From Gentiana macrophylla (lineage: Eukaryota; Streptophyta; Magnoliopsida; Gentianales; Gentianaceae), in NCBI GenBank assembly GCA_026214975.1, contig CM047813.1, positions 28,032,797 to 28,096,796 on the forward strand: DNA of 64,000 nucleotides, in the 5' to 3' direction. Shown here piece after piece: positions 23,121-35,493 of the stretch. The first letter of the stretch is position 1, and each line of letters opens with the position of its first letter. The position numbers and the translations under genes were made by a program. Under the pieces are notes generated by a model. It saw only the letters and a program-made list of their open reading frames with translations, did not search any database and was not told the origin of the DNA.

Positions 23121-24632
23121 TTAAGGATAATATTTCCTTAAGTGAATAGCGTTCCATCTTCGGGGAATCGTCCGTCCAGAAGCATTAGCCAATTGATAAG
23201 ATCCTTTTCCATGCACTTTGATTATTTTGTAAGGACCTTCCCAATTTGGGTCTAGCTTTCCAGTTGGACCTTGCTTGCTGGCATCATTTCACCTCAGAAC
23301 TAAATCACCTTCTTTAAAATACGTACCTCTAACTTTGGAGTTATAGTATTGAGCGATCCTTTGCTTGTCTTGGCCATCTCAGATCAATGCTATGTCCTTT
23401 GTGCTCCAAATTGGTCCTTGGTGTGCAGCATATCTACCTCTCACCGTGTTCTCGACAAGATACAATTCCGTCCTGGGAGATTTGTGCCCAATCTCTGCTG
23501 GTATTACTGCTTCACATCCATATGTTAAGGAATATGGAGTTTCCTGTGTAGCGGCATTTGGGGTAGTTCTGTATGCCCATAAGATGTTTGGAAGATGATC
23601 CACCCAATGAGATCCTTCCTGTTCCAACCTTTTCTTCAATCCTTGCTTTATTTGCCTGTTGGTCTGCTCTACCTGCCCATTGGCTTGAGGATGGGCCACT
23701 GAGGTAAAGTGTCGGGAGATTCCTAGGTTTGTGCACCAGGTCTGCACTCTTTGATCCTCAAACTGTGTGCCATTATCAGAGATGAGAACTTTAGGAATAC
23801 CATATCTGCACAGAATATTTCTCCACAGAAATTTCTGAATTTGGTTGGCTGTGATGGTGGTCAAAGGTTCTGCTTCCACCCATTTGGTGAAGTAATCTAC
23901 GGCCACCACCAGGAACTTGAAATTTCCCGGTGCTCTAGGTAACGGACCCACTAGGTCTACTCCCCATTGATCAAAAGGCCATGGTGACACAATTGGTTTC
24001 ATTTCTTGTACAGGATTATGTGATAAATTTCCATGCACCTGGCATGCCTTACAAGTTCTGACTAGCTTCTCTGCGTCTTCTTGCATTTCTGGCCAGTAAT
24101 ATCCAAAAAGCTTACATTTTCTGGCCAAAGCTCTTGCTCCCAAGTGATTTCCACAAATTCCGAGATGGATTTCTCTCAGTACATAATCTCCTTCATCTGG
24201 GGTGAGGCATTTCAACCAGGGTGCTGCATAAGATTTTCTGTACAGAACCTCGTTGAACAGAACATATCTGGCCGAGAGCCTTATCAGTTTTCTGGCGCGT
24301 ACTTTATGTTCAGGGAGCCTTCCATCTCTCAGATACATTACAATTGGATCCATCCAAGTTTCCGCCTGTGTTATCGGTTGTACTTTAATCTCATCACAGC
24401 TCTTCTGTTTTAATTGTTCAACTAACACTTTCTTGTTAGACAAAAAATTTGACCCTAGCTTAGATAAAGCATCTGCTCTGGTATTTTGGGCCCTAGTTAT
24501 CTGTTCCACTTCCACCATTAAGAAGTTTTGCAATTTCCTTTGTGCAACCGCAATATATTTCTTCATGGGGCCTTCCTTAGCTTCGTATTCTCCTTTGATA
24601 TGATTGGTTACAAGCTGCGAATCAGTGTACAC
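23121..24632 (-). pseudogene. Archaeal-like RNase H remnant and integrase of the Tat-type element
   Basis: The frame opens inside a second RNase H domain (YTDSQLVTNHIKGEYEAKEG, RADALSKLGS). It continues into integrase with an H2C2 zinc finger (HLGICGNHLG ... CKACQVHG) and the DDE core residues in WGVDLVGPL, ISDNGTQF and NGQVEQTNR. The N-terminal part of the second RNase H is missing: KPRTAIK is joined directly to ALKVYTDSQ, so an internal deletion removed perhaps 100 residues. In-frame stops near 23379 and 23300 interrupt the C-terminal GKLDPNWEGPYKI region, which ends with RKYYP at 23121. Confidence 0.9.
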
Positions 24633-24687
24633 TTTCAGGGCTTTAATTGCTGTTCTTGGTTTGTATTCGATGTCAAACCCTGCTAAT

Positions 24688-25794
24688 TCACTCCCACTTT
24701 GCTAATCTCCCAGACTTGTCTGGTTTATCCAAAATTTGCTGTAGGGGCTGATTTGTCAACACTATCACTAGATGACTTTGGAAATATGGTCTTAACTTCC
24801 TTGTGGCATGCACTAGGGCCAGAACTAATTTTTCCACCTCTGAATACCTGTTCTCAGGGCCTTGTAGGGCTTTGCTTACAAAATACACAAGCCTTTGTAA
24901 CATACCATGTTGTTTTACCAACACAACACTTACTGCTTCGTTGCAAAAAGATAAGTATAAAAATAATACCTCACCTTCCTGAGGAGGGGTTAAAGTTGGT
25001 AGGTGACTGATATAATCCTTTAAATCCTGAAAAGCTTGTTGACATTCTGCATTCCACTCGAATAGGCTAGCCTTTCTGAGAATTTTAAAGAAAGGTAGTG
25101 ACTTCTGCGCAGATTTTGACAAGAAACGATTTAGCGCTGCTAATCTTCCTGTTAATCGCTGGAATTCTTTAATATTCTTCGGTTCGGGCATAGTTTTTAA
25201 AGCTTCCAATTTATCAGGGTTGGCCCTGACACATTCTTTGGATATCATATAACCCATAAATTTGCCTGACCTCACTCCAAAGGTACATTTTTTTGGGTTC
25301 AACTTCATTCTTGTTTGTCTTAACACTTGACAAACTTCTGCTACATCTTTCAAATATTGGTCACGAGTCCTGCTCTTGATCAATAAGTCATCCACATATA
25401 CTTCTATGGATATGTCAATTTGTTGGTTGAAAATGGTATTGACTGCCCTTTGGTAGGTAGCACCTGCATTCTTTAATCCAAAAGGCATAGACACATAGTA
25501 GTATGAACCAAATTCAGTAATAAAAGCAGTTACAGCATCCACAGGGTTCATCATAATCTGATGATATCCCTTATAAGCATCTAAGAAAGCAAAAATTTCA
25601 TATCCAACTGTAGAATCTACTAGCCTGTCAATTCTAGGGGAAGTGTAACTATCTTTAGGGCATGCCTTATTTAGATATGTGAAATCCACACACATTCTCC
25701 AGCTTCCATCTGGCTTCTTGACTAGTACTGGATTTGCTAGCCACTCTGGATATATAACTTCTCTAATCATGTTGGCCTGCAACAGCTTTTCCAA
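24688..25794 (-). pseudogene. Reverse transcriptase and RNase H of the Tat-type element
   Basis: Reverse transcriptase blocks appear in order: WRMCVDFTYLNKACPKDSY, FAFLDAYKGYHQI, MPFGLKNAGATYQRAV and the catalytic EVYVDDLLIKS. An RNase H domain follows, through FVSKALQGPENRYSEVEKL. The frame ends at a stop after GRLAKWE caused by one extra base; the matching continuation ELAGFDIEYKPR is in the next frame. Confidence 0.92.
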
Positions 25795-25819
25795 CCTCTT
25801 GCTGGACAGCCTGTATCCT

Positions 25820-26716
25820 TTATGGGGCGAAAGATCTTTTCATTTGCTTCACATGTTTTCTGGTTGGGTCGATATTGAGCTTGTGGACAGCTAACTCCGT
25901 TGACAGCCCAGGCATATCACTTGCTTTCCATGCAAACACATCTTTGTAATCTTTCAAGATTCTGACCAGGGTCTGCTTCTGCTCAGCTGGTATCCATGAT
26001 CCTATGCTGACTGTGGATTCGGGGTCGATTTCATCCAACATTATTGACTCCACGGCATCATTAGACTGCCAACTTTTTTCTTCATCTGGAACAAGATCTT
26101 CCATGGTCACCTGCTGCACTTTCATCTTTCCACTGATTGTGGATGTGTAGCAATTCTTCGCAGCATCCACATCTACCTTAATAGTAGCTTCTCCTTCGAA
26201 TGTCGGGAATTTCATACTGTTGTGTGCCGGTGATACTACTGCTCTGAGGTCGATCAATGCCGGTTTACCCAAAATCACATTGTATGCCGATGGGGCTTTC
26301 ACTACTACATAATTGACCATCAGAGTCCTGCTCTGTGATCCGTGTCTGAAAGTTATTAATAACCTTAACATACCCACATGATGGATGGGGGGTCCTGTAA
26401 ATCTAAAAAGAGGAGTTGACACAGGAGTCAACTCCGAATCTGTTAACTTCATTGCTTGGAACGCACTATAATATAACACGTTTACTGCGCTGCCGGTGTC
26501 TACGCAGATTCTTCTGACCAGGATTCTTTGTATAACAGCTTCTATTACCAGTCCTTCGTTGCTCACGACGGCTGGTAATGCATCTTTTGGGCCGTACTGA
26601 ACGGTTCCCATTACCTTTTGCTTCTTTGGTTCTCCTTCTTTTTCTGTGCTGTCACTCTTTTCTTTCTGGGCAGCCTTGTTAACACCTGTCGGTCCTCCAA
26701 CGATTGTATTTACCAT
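25820..26716 (-). pseudogene. Protease and pol N-terminal region of the Tat-type element
   Basis: The aspartic protease active site is visible as RICVDTGSAVNVLYYSAF, followed by ILGKPALIDLRAVVSPAHNS. The C-terminal part (WKASDMPGLSTELAVHKLNI) is the usual link to reverse transcriptase. The frame breaks at about 25820, just before the next domain. Confidence 0.88.
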
Positions 26717-26904
26717 GTTGATTGGGGCATTTCCTCTATGCCCGTCAGCATCAGGAGATGGGTCTCTATGTCTCCTCTGATTATTTCTGTCCTGATTGTT
26801 GTTGAATTTCCTGAATTCCCTTCTTCCTCTAGGGTTGTCACCTCGCGTACGATCGATGCATTCATCGATCTTTCCTTCCTTGGCTGCTGCATCTATATCT
26901 CTGA

Positions 26905-27996
26905 TCAGATTCCTACACTGCTCCGAGTCGTGCCCAATGTCTTTATGGTATTTGCACCACCTTGTATGGTCTCTTTTTCCCTTGGACCCTTCAGGGGAGG
27001 AGGTGTCTTGGCAATTCCTTTTTTCTCCATTATTGCCAGAACTTGATCATGGGATCTGTTCAGAGGAATAAGGTCTCTGTCCTGCAAAGCACCTTTCTTC
27101 CCTAATCTATCAGAAATGGGAGCGGTTACCCTGTCCCAAACTGATTTTATTTTCTTGTCAGATCTATCATCAGTTTTTCCTTTTTTAGAATCCCTGTTGG
27201 ACTCCTCTCTCTTGGCTCTGTTAGCCTCTTCTCCTTGACAATGTCTGTATGCAATTTCCAGACATTCTTCCATTGTGCTTGGATTCTTGCTGCTTCGCTT
27301 GGCATGTAACCACCCTTCTTTCAGACCTACTACGAAGGATGCCACTAAAAACTTACCATCCAGATCTGCTATCTGAGATGATTCTCCATTGAATCTTTTG
27401 ATGAACTGCAGTACTGTTTCATCATTTTTTTGTCTGATGGTCAACAAGTATGTTCTGTTTCTCTGAAAGGGCCTTGCGGCGATAAATGCATGCATGAATT
27501 TTCTGGTCAGAGTGGGGAAGTCTGGTATGGATCTAGGGATCAACTTGTTGAACCAATCTCTTGCCTTTCCTGTGAGAAGAGTTGTAAATGCCCTGCATTT
27601 CATCTCTTCTGGTGCATTGTATAGATTCATATGCTGGATGTACTGATGCATATGATCATATGGATCTTTAGTGCCATCATATGGCTGGATCTTGGGAATT
27701 TTAAAGCCTAGAGGACAGGGAAATGCATCAACGTCCTCGGTGAAGGGAGATACCATTCTGAATTCATCTTGTTTAGGTTTAAGGATGGCATCCAACTCTG
27801 CTCTGGCGTTATCACCACCTGGGTGAGTAACAACTACCCTTATACTAGATTCTGCTTCATGCTTCTCTTGTTTAGCTGTATGACGAGGAGTAGGTGTTTC
27901 TGAAACATCACCATCCTGATTCCTAGCTTTCAGCACTTCTTCAAAAATGGCTTTAATCTCGTCTCCTTTCAGATTTGCTAAGTTTTCCACTATCAT
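26905..27996 (-). pseudogene. gag of the Tat-type element
   Basis: The 363-residue frame carries a Retrotrans_gag core in the middle (PYDGTKDPYDHMHQYIQHM, then TGKARDWFNKLIPRSI and a block with FNGESSQIADLDGKFLVASF), followed by a lysine/arginine-rich tail. In another frame the next bases encode a zinc-knuckle-like CKYHKDIGHDSEQC, so a frameshift near 26905 truncates the product. It would form the virus-like particle coat in an intact element. Confidence 0.88.
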
Positions 27997-28163
27997 CTGC
28001 CTAACCGCATTTGGCGTGCTGGTTTGTCCTTCTTCCAGAATTTTATTTCTAGGTTCTAGATCATCTCTCTCTGGGTTCTTTTCCCTGGTTGATTTTGTTG
28101 CTTCTTCGAATTTCCCTGATTTTTTGCCATTTTACTGTAACAACAACTCACTAACTAGAATCA

Positions 28164-28180
28164 CCCTCCTTCTAGCGCCA
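28164..28180 (-). promoter_or_regulatory. Putative primer-binding site of the Tat-type element
   Basis: The minus strand reads TGGCGCTAGAAGGAGGG two bases inside the 5' LTR, the correct place for a tRNA primer site. I did not establish which tRNA it would pair with. Confidence 0.6.
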
Positions 28181-28182
28181 AA

Positions 28183-28674
28183 TGATGTTGCTCAAAAATT
28201 ATAATCGGGTAATTGGATGATTCAAGTTAGGAAAATAATACAAGAATAACTAGATTTGTGTATGAATTTGGACTGAACTCTTTGAGAGAGCTGCCTACGT
28301 ATCCAATTCAAGTGTTGAATCGGAATCAAGTCCCCCTTGTAGTTCAGAATGCCTTTTTATCCTTTCTGATCATGGGGATAACCCCCCTCTTCCATAGTGG
28401 GAAGTTATCAGTAGCTATTTTATCAACTGCAAGGCGTGGGATCTATCCACGCTTGCAAATGGTTATGTCATTATTGACTCGGTCTTTGTCCCCGCTTCAT
28501 CCTGTCCCGTAAGCATTTCGACGTAACATGGCGAAGTCCTGCTCATCCTATGACTCTGTACAGAGGATCTTCTACACAGAGTCTGGTGGAGTCCAGCTCT
28601 ACCAATCCATTCATCTTTATCGTGGATCCGGCCCAATTGTATATAACCCGGCCCAGAAGGCCCATATATCATCA
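28183..28674 (-). repeat. 5' LTR of the Tat-type element
   Basis: This 492-bp repeat is followed on the minus strand by the putative primer-binding site and gag, so it is the 5' LTR. Confidence 0.93.
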
Positions 28675-28679
28675 GTCAT

Positions 28680-29639
28680 TATGAAAGATTGAGGTTACTT
28701 TTGAAAAATAAAAAATAAAATAAAAGACCAAAAATGTAATTTTCTCTTTATGTGCCCGACTTCAACACTTTTGACCGTTAACAACTTTTGCAAGGGACAC
28801 GATTGATTTTAAACCATTGTTGTAAAACACAACCCGACTCATTCGGTTGGACCAAAGTAGCATCATCGACCTATTAACTTTTACGGTCTCGATCATAAAT
28901 AACCCAACTACTTTATTTTTATTGAGTGGAATAACCCAACTACTTGTAAAGGGAAATTTACAATTGATCTCGTATTTTTCTTCACTTTCTTAATCCTGTA
29001 TCTTTTATAGTGATCTTTTTTGTCCTCCGACTATAACTTTTTTTTAAACTTTTATATTTGACCCATCGTTGGATGTGTTAAGAATACAAATAGTGTCACA
29101 AAAGTATATAGTTAGGGGACCGAAAATATATACATGAAAAAGATAAGGACTATTTCCAGAAAAGAGAATATAAAGGACCAAAAGCATTGTATCGTAAAAG
29201 GGAGTACTTATTAAATGCGCATCCGATGGACGACAATTTTGTCGTTTTGCAATTTTTTTTTGCTGTGTAAAGAAAATGACGTCGTATGCTATTCTATTTC
29301 CAGGACACGTGGTTATCAAATGTCAGGACATGTGTGCTGCTCAGAGGTAATGGATTGCAGCTGCTTCCCACCACCGGCAATGCTCTCCTCTGAATGCTCA
29401 TCTCCTCCACTGAAAGGGGTTTCTGCGGGTTATAGGAGATGGAGTCGGCTAGCCTCCACCTCAGTTCTCTTTCTCGCGATTTTGACGGAATACGGTGCAA
29501 TCGTCTTCCCCCTCTCTTGTGCACCGATTCCTCTCGCCTGCAAGTATATCCATTGATTTGATCAAGGAATCTCATAACAATGGCTTCTCCAGACCTTTTT
29601 TTCCCCTTGGATTTCACTACTCATTCAATTTTTTTGTAG
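28680..29639. other. Gene-poor region upstream of a decayed gene
   Basis: AT-rich to about 29330. The part at 29335-29560 is richer in GC with CT-rich tracts and may be the 5' UTR and first exon of the decayed gene that follows. No recognisable protein is encoded. Confidence 0.45.
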
Positions 29640-32304
29640 ATAGTACAAGATTTAAATGGATCGGCTGCAAGTGATGATTTGCTTTTCATCTCATCGGCAT
29701 TTACAGCTCTCCATTCTAAACTAGAAAACCCAGCAACGAGAAGCTTTATTTCTTCTGTTCGACGGTGGTTATGTAAGGCATTCCTCTTTAGCAACTTTAC
29801 TCTATGCTAAGTCTGCATGTGGTAGATCTTCTACTCTTTCTGGATTTTTGCTTTCATCTTTGTTTATATGCTTTCATTTGACGATGCGAGTGGTATGACT
29901 AATGGGATTTATTTTTTGAAATAGAATAGTTGTGTTTCACTCGGTCAATTTGTTGTGAAAGGTGGGGAAAAGATGACGTCCATGTCGGGGATTGTGCTGG
30001 GGATGATAGTTGGGATCTTCATAATGGCTTGGAAGTGGATGATGAAGCATCACACCAACAACCACTTAGTGATGGTACTTTGTGTTTTTCTTCACTAAGC
30101 ATCACTAATTTGAAACCTTGCGCTTTTAACCATGTTTGGTTTCGGTTTCAGGATTGCAAATGTTCTTATTTTATTATTTTTTTCCGCTTGTTTAGTCACT
30201 TTTGCCACGCTTTAGCTTTCTCCAAAATTTCTGTCCATAATTACTTGTTTTCCCTTGATGGACTATTGGAAAAAAATGGGCTTTATTCATTTAGATTTTA
30301 ATGCTTGTGTACATGTGACATTTCATTTTCAGTTTAGGGCAACAAATGGAAAACTAATATTTTTGTCATTTTTTAGATGTATAAAGTCAGTTCGTCCACA
30401 CAGGATCTGATGAGTTCATTTTGTTTTTATTTGTCAGGTGTTGTACTGTGCTTGATCCCGCTACATTTCCTTCTCTTTGGTTTGTCCGCACATCAGATTA
30501 TGACTATTTTTGTGGCTGACTTATTGACATCTATGAGGCTTTTGGCTTGTATGAATGGCTTTTTTCCTCAGTTTCTTTGGTGTTACTAATGAATTCTTAC
30601 TTGATGCAATTGTTGATTTGAATGACAGTTATAAAGCTGCTGACTTTGGTTTCTGAATGATGTATTTAAATGGAGAAGCCTCGTACCGCATTCAATATTG
30701 TTGCATCCTTGGATTATATTGAGGATAGGATATACGATGTATGTCGTTATGTTTTCATTATTTGTAAGGTCTGAAGTTCCGAGTAACAACAACGGGTACT
30801 AATTATATCTTGCAACATCAGTTCATCAATTTTTCCGGCGAACGCAAATGTTTCAATAATTGAGATTTAGTGTTACAATACTTTAGCTACTTTTTGCAAT
30901 AATTCAAATGAGATTCAAGGCTTTGCTAATGCATTTATGTATGAATCTCATGATGCAGATGATTATTGCTTCTATTTTCACAGAGATATGCAATCAAATT
31001 ACGGAGAAAACTGCTCTGTTTGTTGATAAGGAGTTGAAAGTTTTAAAAGTTTGTTCAAAGGCATGAAAAGGATTTTGTGAAACTTGTCAAAGGTAATCTT
31101 GAATCATTGTGTTACAGGTTCTTGAAGAATCACCATTCCATGTTTATTCTATTTTTGGAGTGCTACTATCACTATCGATTAAAAACAGTTTTGCACACAA
31201 TTTTCTTTCTTGAATTTGAAATGAAATTTTTAGATTCCTATTTAAGGTGGCATAAAATTATATTCCTGCAGTAAGTTGCAGTCACTTGTGTGAGATTAAC
31301 CAAAGGTCATACACTCTTAATATTGTGATGCTTAACACGTTCTGACTACTCGCCATATAATTTTTTATTGTTTTTCAGGACCCAAATCCTCTTTGGAAAC
31401 GGGCTAGCCAAGAAGGCTATAGTGGAAGCAGCTAGACCTGATTGCATTGTGCCTGGGCAAACTGCACCAATCAAATTGCTTGGCCTTAAGGTTTACTTTC
31501 AATTTTCCATTTTATCATTTTTATTGTATGATTTGTTTGCTACAATGCATTTGTAAATCTATGTGAGCAAATACAATACAATCCATAATACAAGAATGAT
31601 GATCTTATTAAAGACTCTTCTTTTTTTTATCATATTCTTTAACATACCAACATTCAAAAGACCTATTTGTTGAAGACTTTTTCTCTTGAAGTTTGGAAAG
31701 CATAAACCAAATCTTCTAAATTTGTTTGTTTTGAAACTTGGTAGGTAAAATGTTTTGATTGTGTAATGGTTTCTTGAACAAGATGGGTAGGTAAAACTTG
31801 TGCCAATTGTTTTACCACAACTCTACCAACTCAGGATATATACATGGGACCCAAGTAGCCAAAGCATTAGTAATCCTTAGTACTTGACTTCTTGAGTTGA
31901 ATTAATTGGTGTTGTAGTCTTGTGTTAGTTGTGTATTTGCAAGATAGATATCCCAAACATATGATAATGGTATTTGTGTGTTAACTATCATGTTTGATAT
32001 ACGATACTTATTTCTTTTTCTTTCCACTTAAAATGCCATAGTTGCATTTGATGTTGATGTCTTGGGATACCTCAAGTATGCAACTGCAGTCAATTACTTT
32101 AATTGTCTTTTTTCTCTAACAAAGGACGGACCTTGATCCCCTCCAATGCACTTAACCGTCAAGTGCGCGCAATATTATACACATTGGACAATCATTTGAT
32201 AGTGTTCTGGATTTGGTATTTTACCATTGTGTCGGGTATGGCCTACTGAACTTGACCTGAAGTTTGCAGAACCTGTTGGACGAGAACTCAAGAATATTGG
32301 GAAG
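29640..32304 (+). pseudogene. Decayed multi-exon gene, family not recognised
   Basis: Several exon-like blocks lie in order on the plus strand. 29640-29772 (FISSAFTALHSKLENPATRS) splices in frame to 29962-30074, which encodes a transmembrane helix (MSGIVLGMIVGIFIMAWKWM). About 30996-31091 encodes ICNQITEKTALFVDKELK and, after a frame change, RHEKDFVKLVKG. 31379-31490 encodes PLWKRASQEGYSGSS, then out of frame DCIVPGQTAPIKLLGLK. 32236-32304 encodes WPTELDLKFAEPVGRELKNI with no AG acceptor. Most inferred junctions have normal splice sites, but the frame changes and the missing acceptor indicate a pseudogene. I could not name the family. Confidence 0.5.
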
Positions 32305-33010
32305 GTAACTTCTTCTTTTTCTTTATCATTTTTCCTCTTGATTCTTCTTGCTCATAAAAAGGATATTTAGAACCTTTTCTTACAAATACTAAAGTACAAG
32401 TGCTTTATATACATTTTTGTCCTATGATGCATTCGATGATTAGATTTGAGTAGAGTATAATTCGCTTCAAAATCCGGAGTTGATGTAATTTTAATTTTCA
32501 GGAATTTCGATGAACAATCCTCAAATTTTTTGGTTGTGAATTCAAATTATTTTTCTGCCTGAAATAGTATGGAAACATTTGTTAAGATGTTCGACTGGTC
32601 GCTTGGCCTGTGACTGTTATCAATACCATGTCTCTCTCTTTTTTTTATTTTCCTTTTTTAGATGTATTCCCTATCTTTTATGGCAGCAGCAAAATGCATC
32701 TTAGCCTTGTACTTGTTACTTTAGATGTTTTGTAAATATACTAATCCCTTTAATTCACTATAATGTAGACAAATTATACACAAGTGTTTAATGAATAATC
32801 AACGAAAATTTCCATGTGACACTTTTGTTCAGCAAAGGAAGATAGCCAACGAAAATGATGAATACAATAGCAATTGCTAAGGATGAAACCAAGCCAATGA
32901 AAAGGTTGAATGCACTAGCAGTTACGCTCGATCGCCAACAAAGATCAACTTGAAAACACCTTATGCACCAACTTACAAATCGTTTGGTCACCTGCGTAGC
33001 ATAATTAAGA
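32305..33010. other. Gene-free region
   Basis: AT-rich DNA with no supported feature. A 111-codon frame on the minus strand (32788-33123) runs partly through a tandem duplication and has no recognised domain. Confidence 0.5.
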
Positions 33011-33148
33011 CCGCAGGTTTCGACACATTGCATCACAAATGAAGCGGCTGACAATATAAGTAAAAATTTTAAAGAAATGCCGCAGGTTTCGATACATTGC
33101 ATTAAAAATGAAGCGGCCGACAATATAAGTAAAAATTTAAAAGAAAGG
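33011..33148. repeat. Two-copy tandem duplication, 69-bp period
   Basis: CCGCAGGTTTCGACACATTGC begins one unit at 33011, and the next begins at 33080 with three or four differences. Both end with GACAATATAAGTAAAAATTT. No coding role was seen. Confidence 0.85.
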
Positions 33149-33811
33149 GCCGGTACGCCTATCTAATCTTAATTATTTCTCAACAATGTGACACGTGACA
33201 CATGTAATGGGGTTAATCGCCACACGTTATGCTTTCGATAAGTATCTTAAAAGTGTAACAAAATAATATTGTTATGGACCGAAAATGTCAATACGAACGA
33301 TAAATGTTAGTTTTGTGAAAATGAAAACAGAAGGGGGCCAAAATAATAAATGATGTATTGGTAATTTAAAATGACAGATATAATTAAAACACCACACTCT
33401 CAAAAGTCACGGTTAACAAAAACAGAGGGAGTACCTACTTTTGTTTTAAGTCATTTATGACATATACCATTACATACCGTAAAACCTCGACCTTTTGATT
33501 AAGAGTATTATTGTACTTTCTTAAATAAGTGATTTAACGGATTAGTGAGTCACTAATAGAGACGTGTTTGATCGAAATTATGACTCTTCTAATTTTAAAG
33601 GATAAGTGTGATGAGGTATTTTAGGATTCATTAATAAATGATGATTACCTAAAAATAAGGATTTGATTTGAGTTTAGACTAATACACTAATTAAAGAGAT
33701 TACTTGAGAAAAGGGGCAACACATTATAAATCGATGTGTTGTTTCATAACTGAGACAAATAAAGGGAAAAAGATAAATAAACATGCGATGAGTCATATGT
33801 ATATGACCTAA

Positions 33812-34099
33812 GGACATTCACATCAAAAGCCCTATTTTTCCCCTTAAAATAATATAAAATAATAAATATCCCTACAACATCTCAATTCAAAAGACTCCAC
33901 GACATCATTCTTATCCCTATCTTTATACCAAATACCATTAAAATATGGATAGTGGTCTACAAATAAGGATACACTATATCCATTGACCCTAAAAATAAAT
34001 AGGAACGAGGCTTCTGTTGTGGAGATATTTGAGGAAAAATTTCATTTTTAATCTTTATTTAGGAATAGAGCACCATATAGGGCTTTTGATGTGAATGCC
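33812..34099. mobile_element. Tourist-like (PIF/Harbinger) MITE
   Basis: The 23-bp inverted ends (left GGACATTCACATCAAAAGCC, right complementary with one change) are flanked by TAA on both sides (33809-33811, 34100-34102). GG-initial ends with a TAA target duplication fit Tourist/PIF-Harbinger MITEs. 288 bp, non-coding. Confidence 0.85.
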
Positions 34100-34102
34100 T
34101 AA

Positions 34103-35001
34103 GAACACTTGCCTCATATTCTCTAAACGGATTATCTATTTTGCAGTTTTAAATGCATATTTTTCTAGTTTACAGAAACTCTATTTGAGATTATATGCAT
34201 CAGATTCTCCATTTTACCTAATGCCGTAAACATAAAGGAAAATTTTACAAATTGTGGATGAGTGCAGTAGATAGAAGGAAAATTTTGTAGAATATATATT
34301 TTACAGTGAATGACACCCAGGAAGCAATTCAGACCCTAAAATAAATGACACTCATATGGCTATTGAAGATGGTACTCCCCCGCTGAAGGACAATCCAAAC
34401 CAAGCCGGAGCATCAAGTCAAGTATCCAAGGTCAGTACCTGAAAATTCATCATGAATCTGAGAAAAATATGAAAACTTTCCGGAGCAAGGTATGTCACAA
34501 TTAATTGACAACACTCAAGATAAGATGGAAAGGAATACGATCATTGAGGAGGAGATATGCGAGACAAGATTGCAGATAAATCAAGAGACCACACAACAAG
34601 AAATGGATTTTCTAACTACTTCTCCACCAACTCAAAAGGACATTATCACCGACCAAACGGGTCTTTCAATTGACAAGGATAGAGAACTTCTAGAGATTTT
34701 GAATACATCGCCTAGAAAAATCAAGGGTTAGAAAAACTATTCTTCTTAATTAGAAATAAGAAACATTTGACTTTGGAAAAATACATATGATGACTAGGCG
34801 TACGAGAAAGAAAAATAAGCGTTACCTTTAAGATTTTGTAATTTGAGTTATGAAACTCGGCTTGTGAGTTTCAGAAACCTTTTCAGATTTTAATAAAATT
34901 GCTCTTATTAAAAAAAAAAGGATCTACTGCGTTGTTATTTTTTCTAAATGTGTAATTTAAATCTCTAAAGTACATTTTTAAAGGATTTACAGTATCTACT
35001 C
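34103..35001. mobile_element. MITE copy 1 of a tandem pair, interrupted by an insertion
   Basis: It starts GAACACTTGCCTCATATTC right after the TAA of the preceding MITE and is followed by another TAA (35002-35004). Its two ends (34103 to about 34310 and about 34920-35001) align with the left and right parts of the adjacent copy at 35005-35300. A poly(A)-ended ~610-bp sequence splits it. Confidence 0.65.
34311..34919 (+). mobile_element. Poly(A)-tailed retro-inserted sequence
   Basis: This segment interrupts a MITE and ends with TAATAAAATTGCTCTTATT followed by an A-run, the look of a reverse-transcribed RNA (LINE end or processed transcript). It includes a 79-codon frame at 34492-34731 (MSQLIDNTQDKMERNTIIEE), acidic, with no recognised domain. 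No target duplication was confirmed. Confidence 0.5.
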
Positions 35002-35004
35002 TAA

Positions 35005-35300
35005 GAACACCCGCATCAGATCCTCTTATCGAATTATCTATTTTACAGTTTTAAATACACATTTTTCTTGTTTACAGAGTCTCTATCTAAAATAAAATGT
35101 ATCGGATTTTCTAGTTTACATAATGCAATAGATATACAGGAAAATTTACCGAATTTGGATGAAAACGATAAATGTAAAGGATTTTTTTACAGAATCTGTG
35201 TTTCACAGTAAATTAGAATATCTGCTACAGTGTTATTTTTCTTAAAGTTGAAATATCTAAAATACAGTTTTTAGAATATTTACACTATCTAGTGCAAGTG
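35005..35300. mobile_element. MITE copy 2 of the tandem pair
   Basis: It starts GAACACCCGCATCAGATCC after a TAA and ends GTGCAAGTGCTC, whose complement GAGCACTTGCAC matches the start imperfectly. It shares GAATTATCTATTTTACAGTT and later blocks with copy 1. Confidence 0.65.
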
Positions 35301-35493
35301 CTCATCTGGAGGTTTTTCCTAAGAGTACGGCCGAACAGTAAGAAAAAGAAGATAAGAGGAGATGATTTCGGTACACCGTTATCTAATACAATTCGAGAAT
35401 AAATTATGGGTAAGATTAATTTGTGATATTTATTGTATTTTAAGAGTTTCAACTTTAGAATTTGGCTCAAGACTGTTTCTTTTAATTTATTAG

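Larger units (their letters stand above)
19253..28674 (-). mobile_element. Ty3/gypsy retrotransposon, Tat-type, 9.4 kb, decayed
   Basis: Two ~490-bp LTRs (TGATG...CATCA) enclose the element, with a perfect 5-bp target duplication GTCAT at 19248-19252 and 28675-28679. On the minus strand the order is 5' LTR, primer-binding site, gag, protease, reverse transcriptase, RNase H, second (archaeal-like) RNase H, integrase, a long non-coding 3' part, purine tract, 3' LTR. The second RNase H motif and an antisense ORF after integrase are features of the Tat lineage. Stops, frameshifts and an internal deletion make it non-functional. The LTRs differ at many positions, so the insertion is not recent. 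Confidence 0.94.

Noticed and set aside
32788..33123. 111-codon minus-strand frame with hydrophobic stretch
   Set aside because: Half of it is created by a 69-bp tandem duplication; no conserved motif or splice context.
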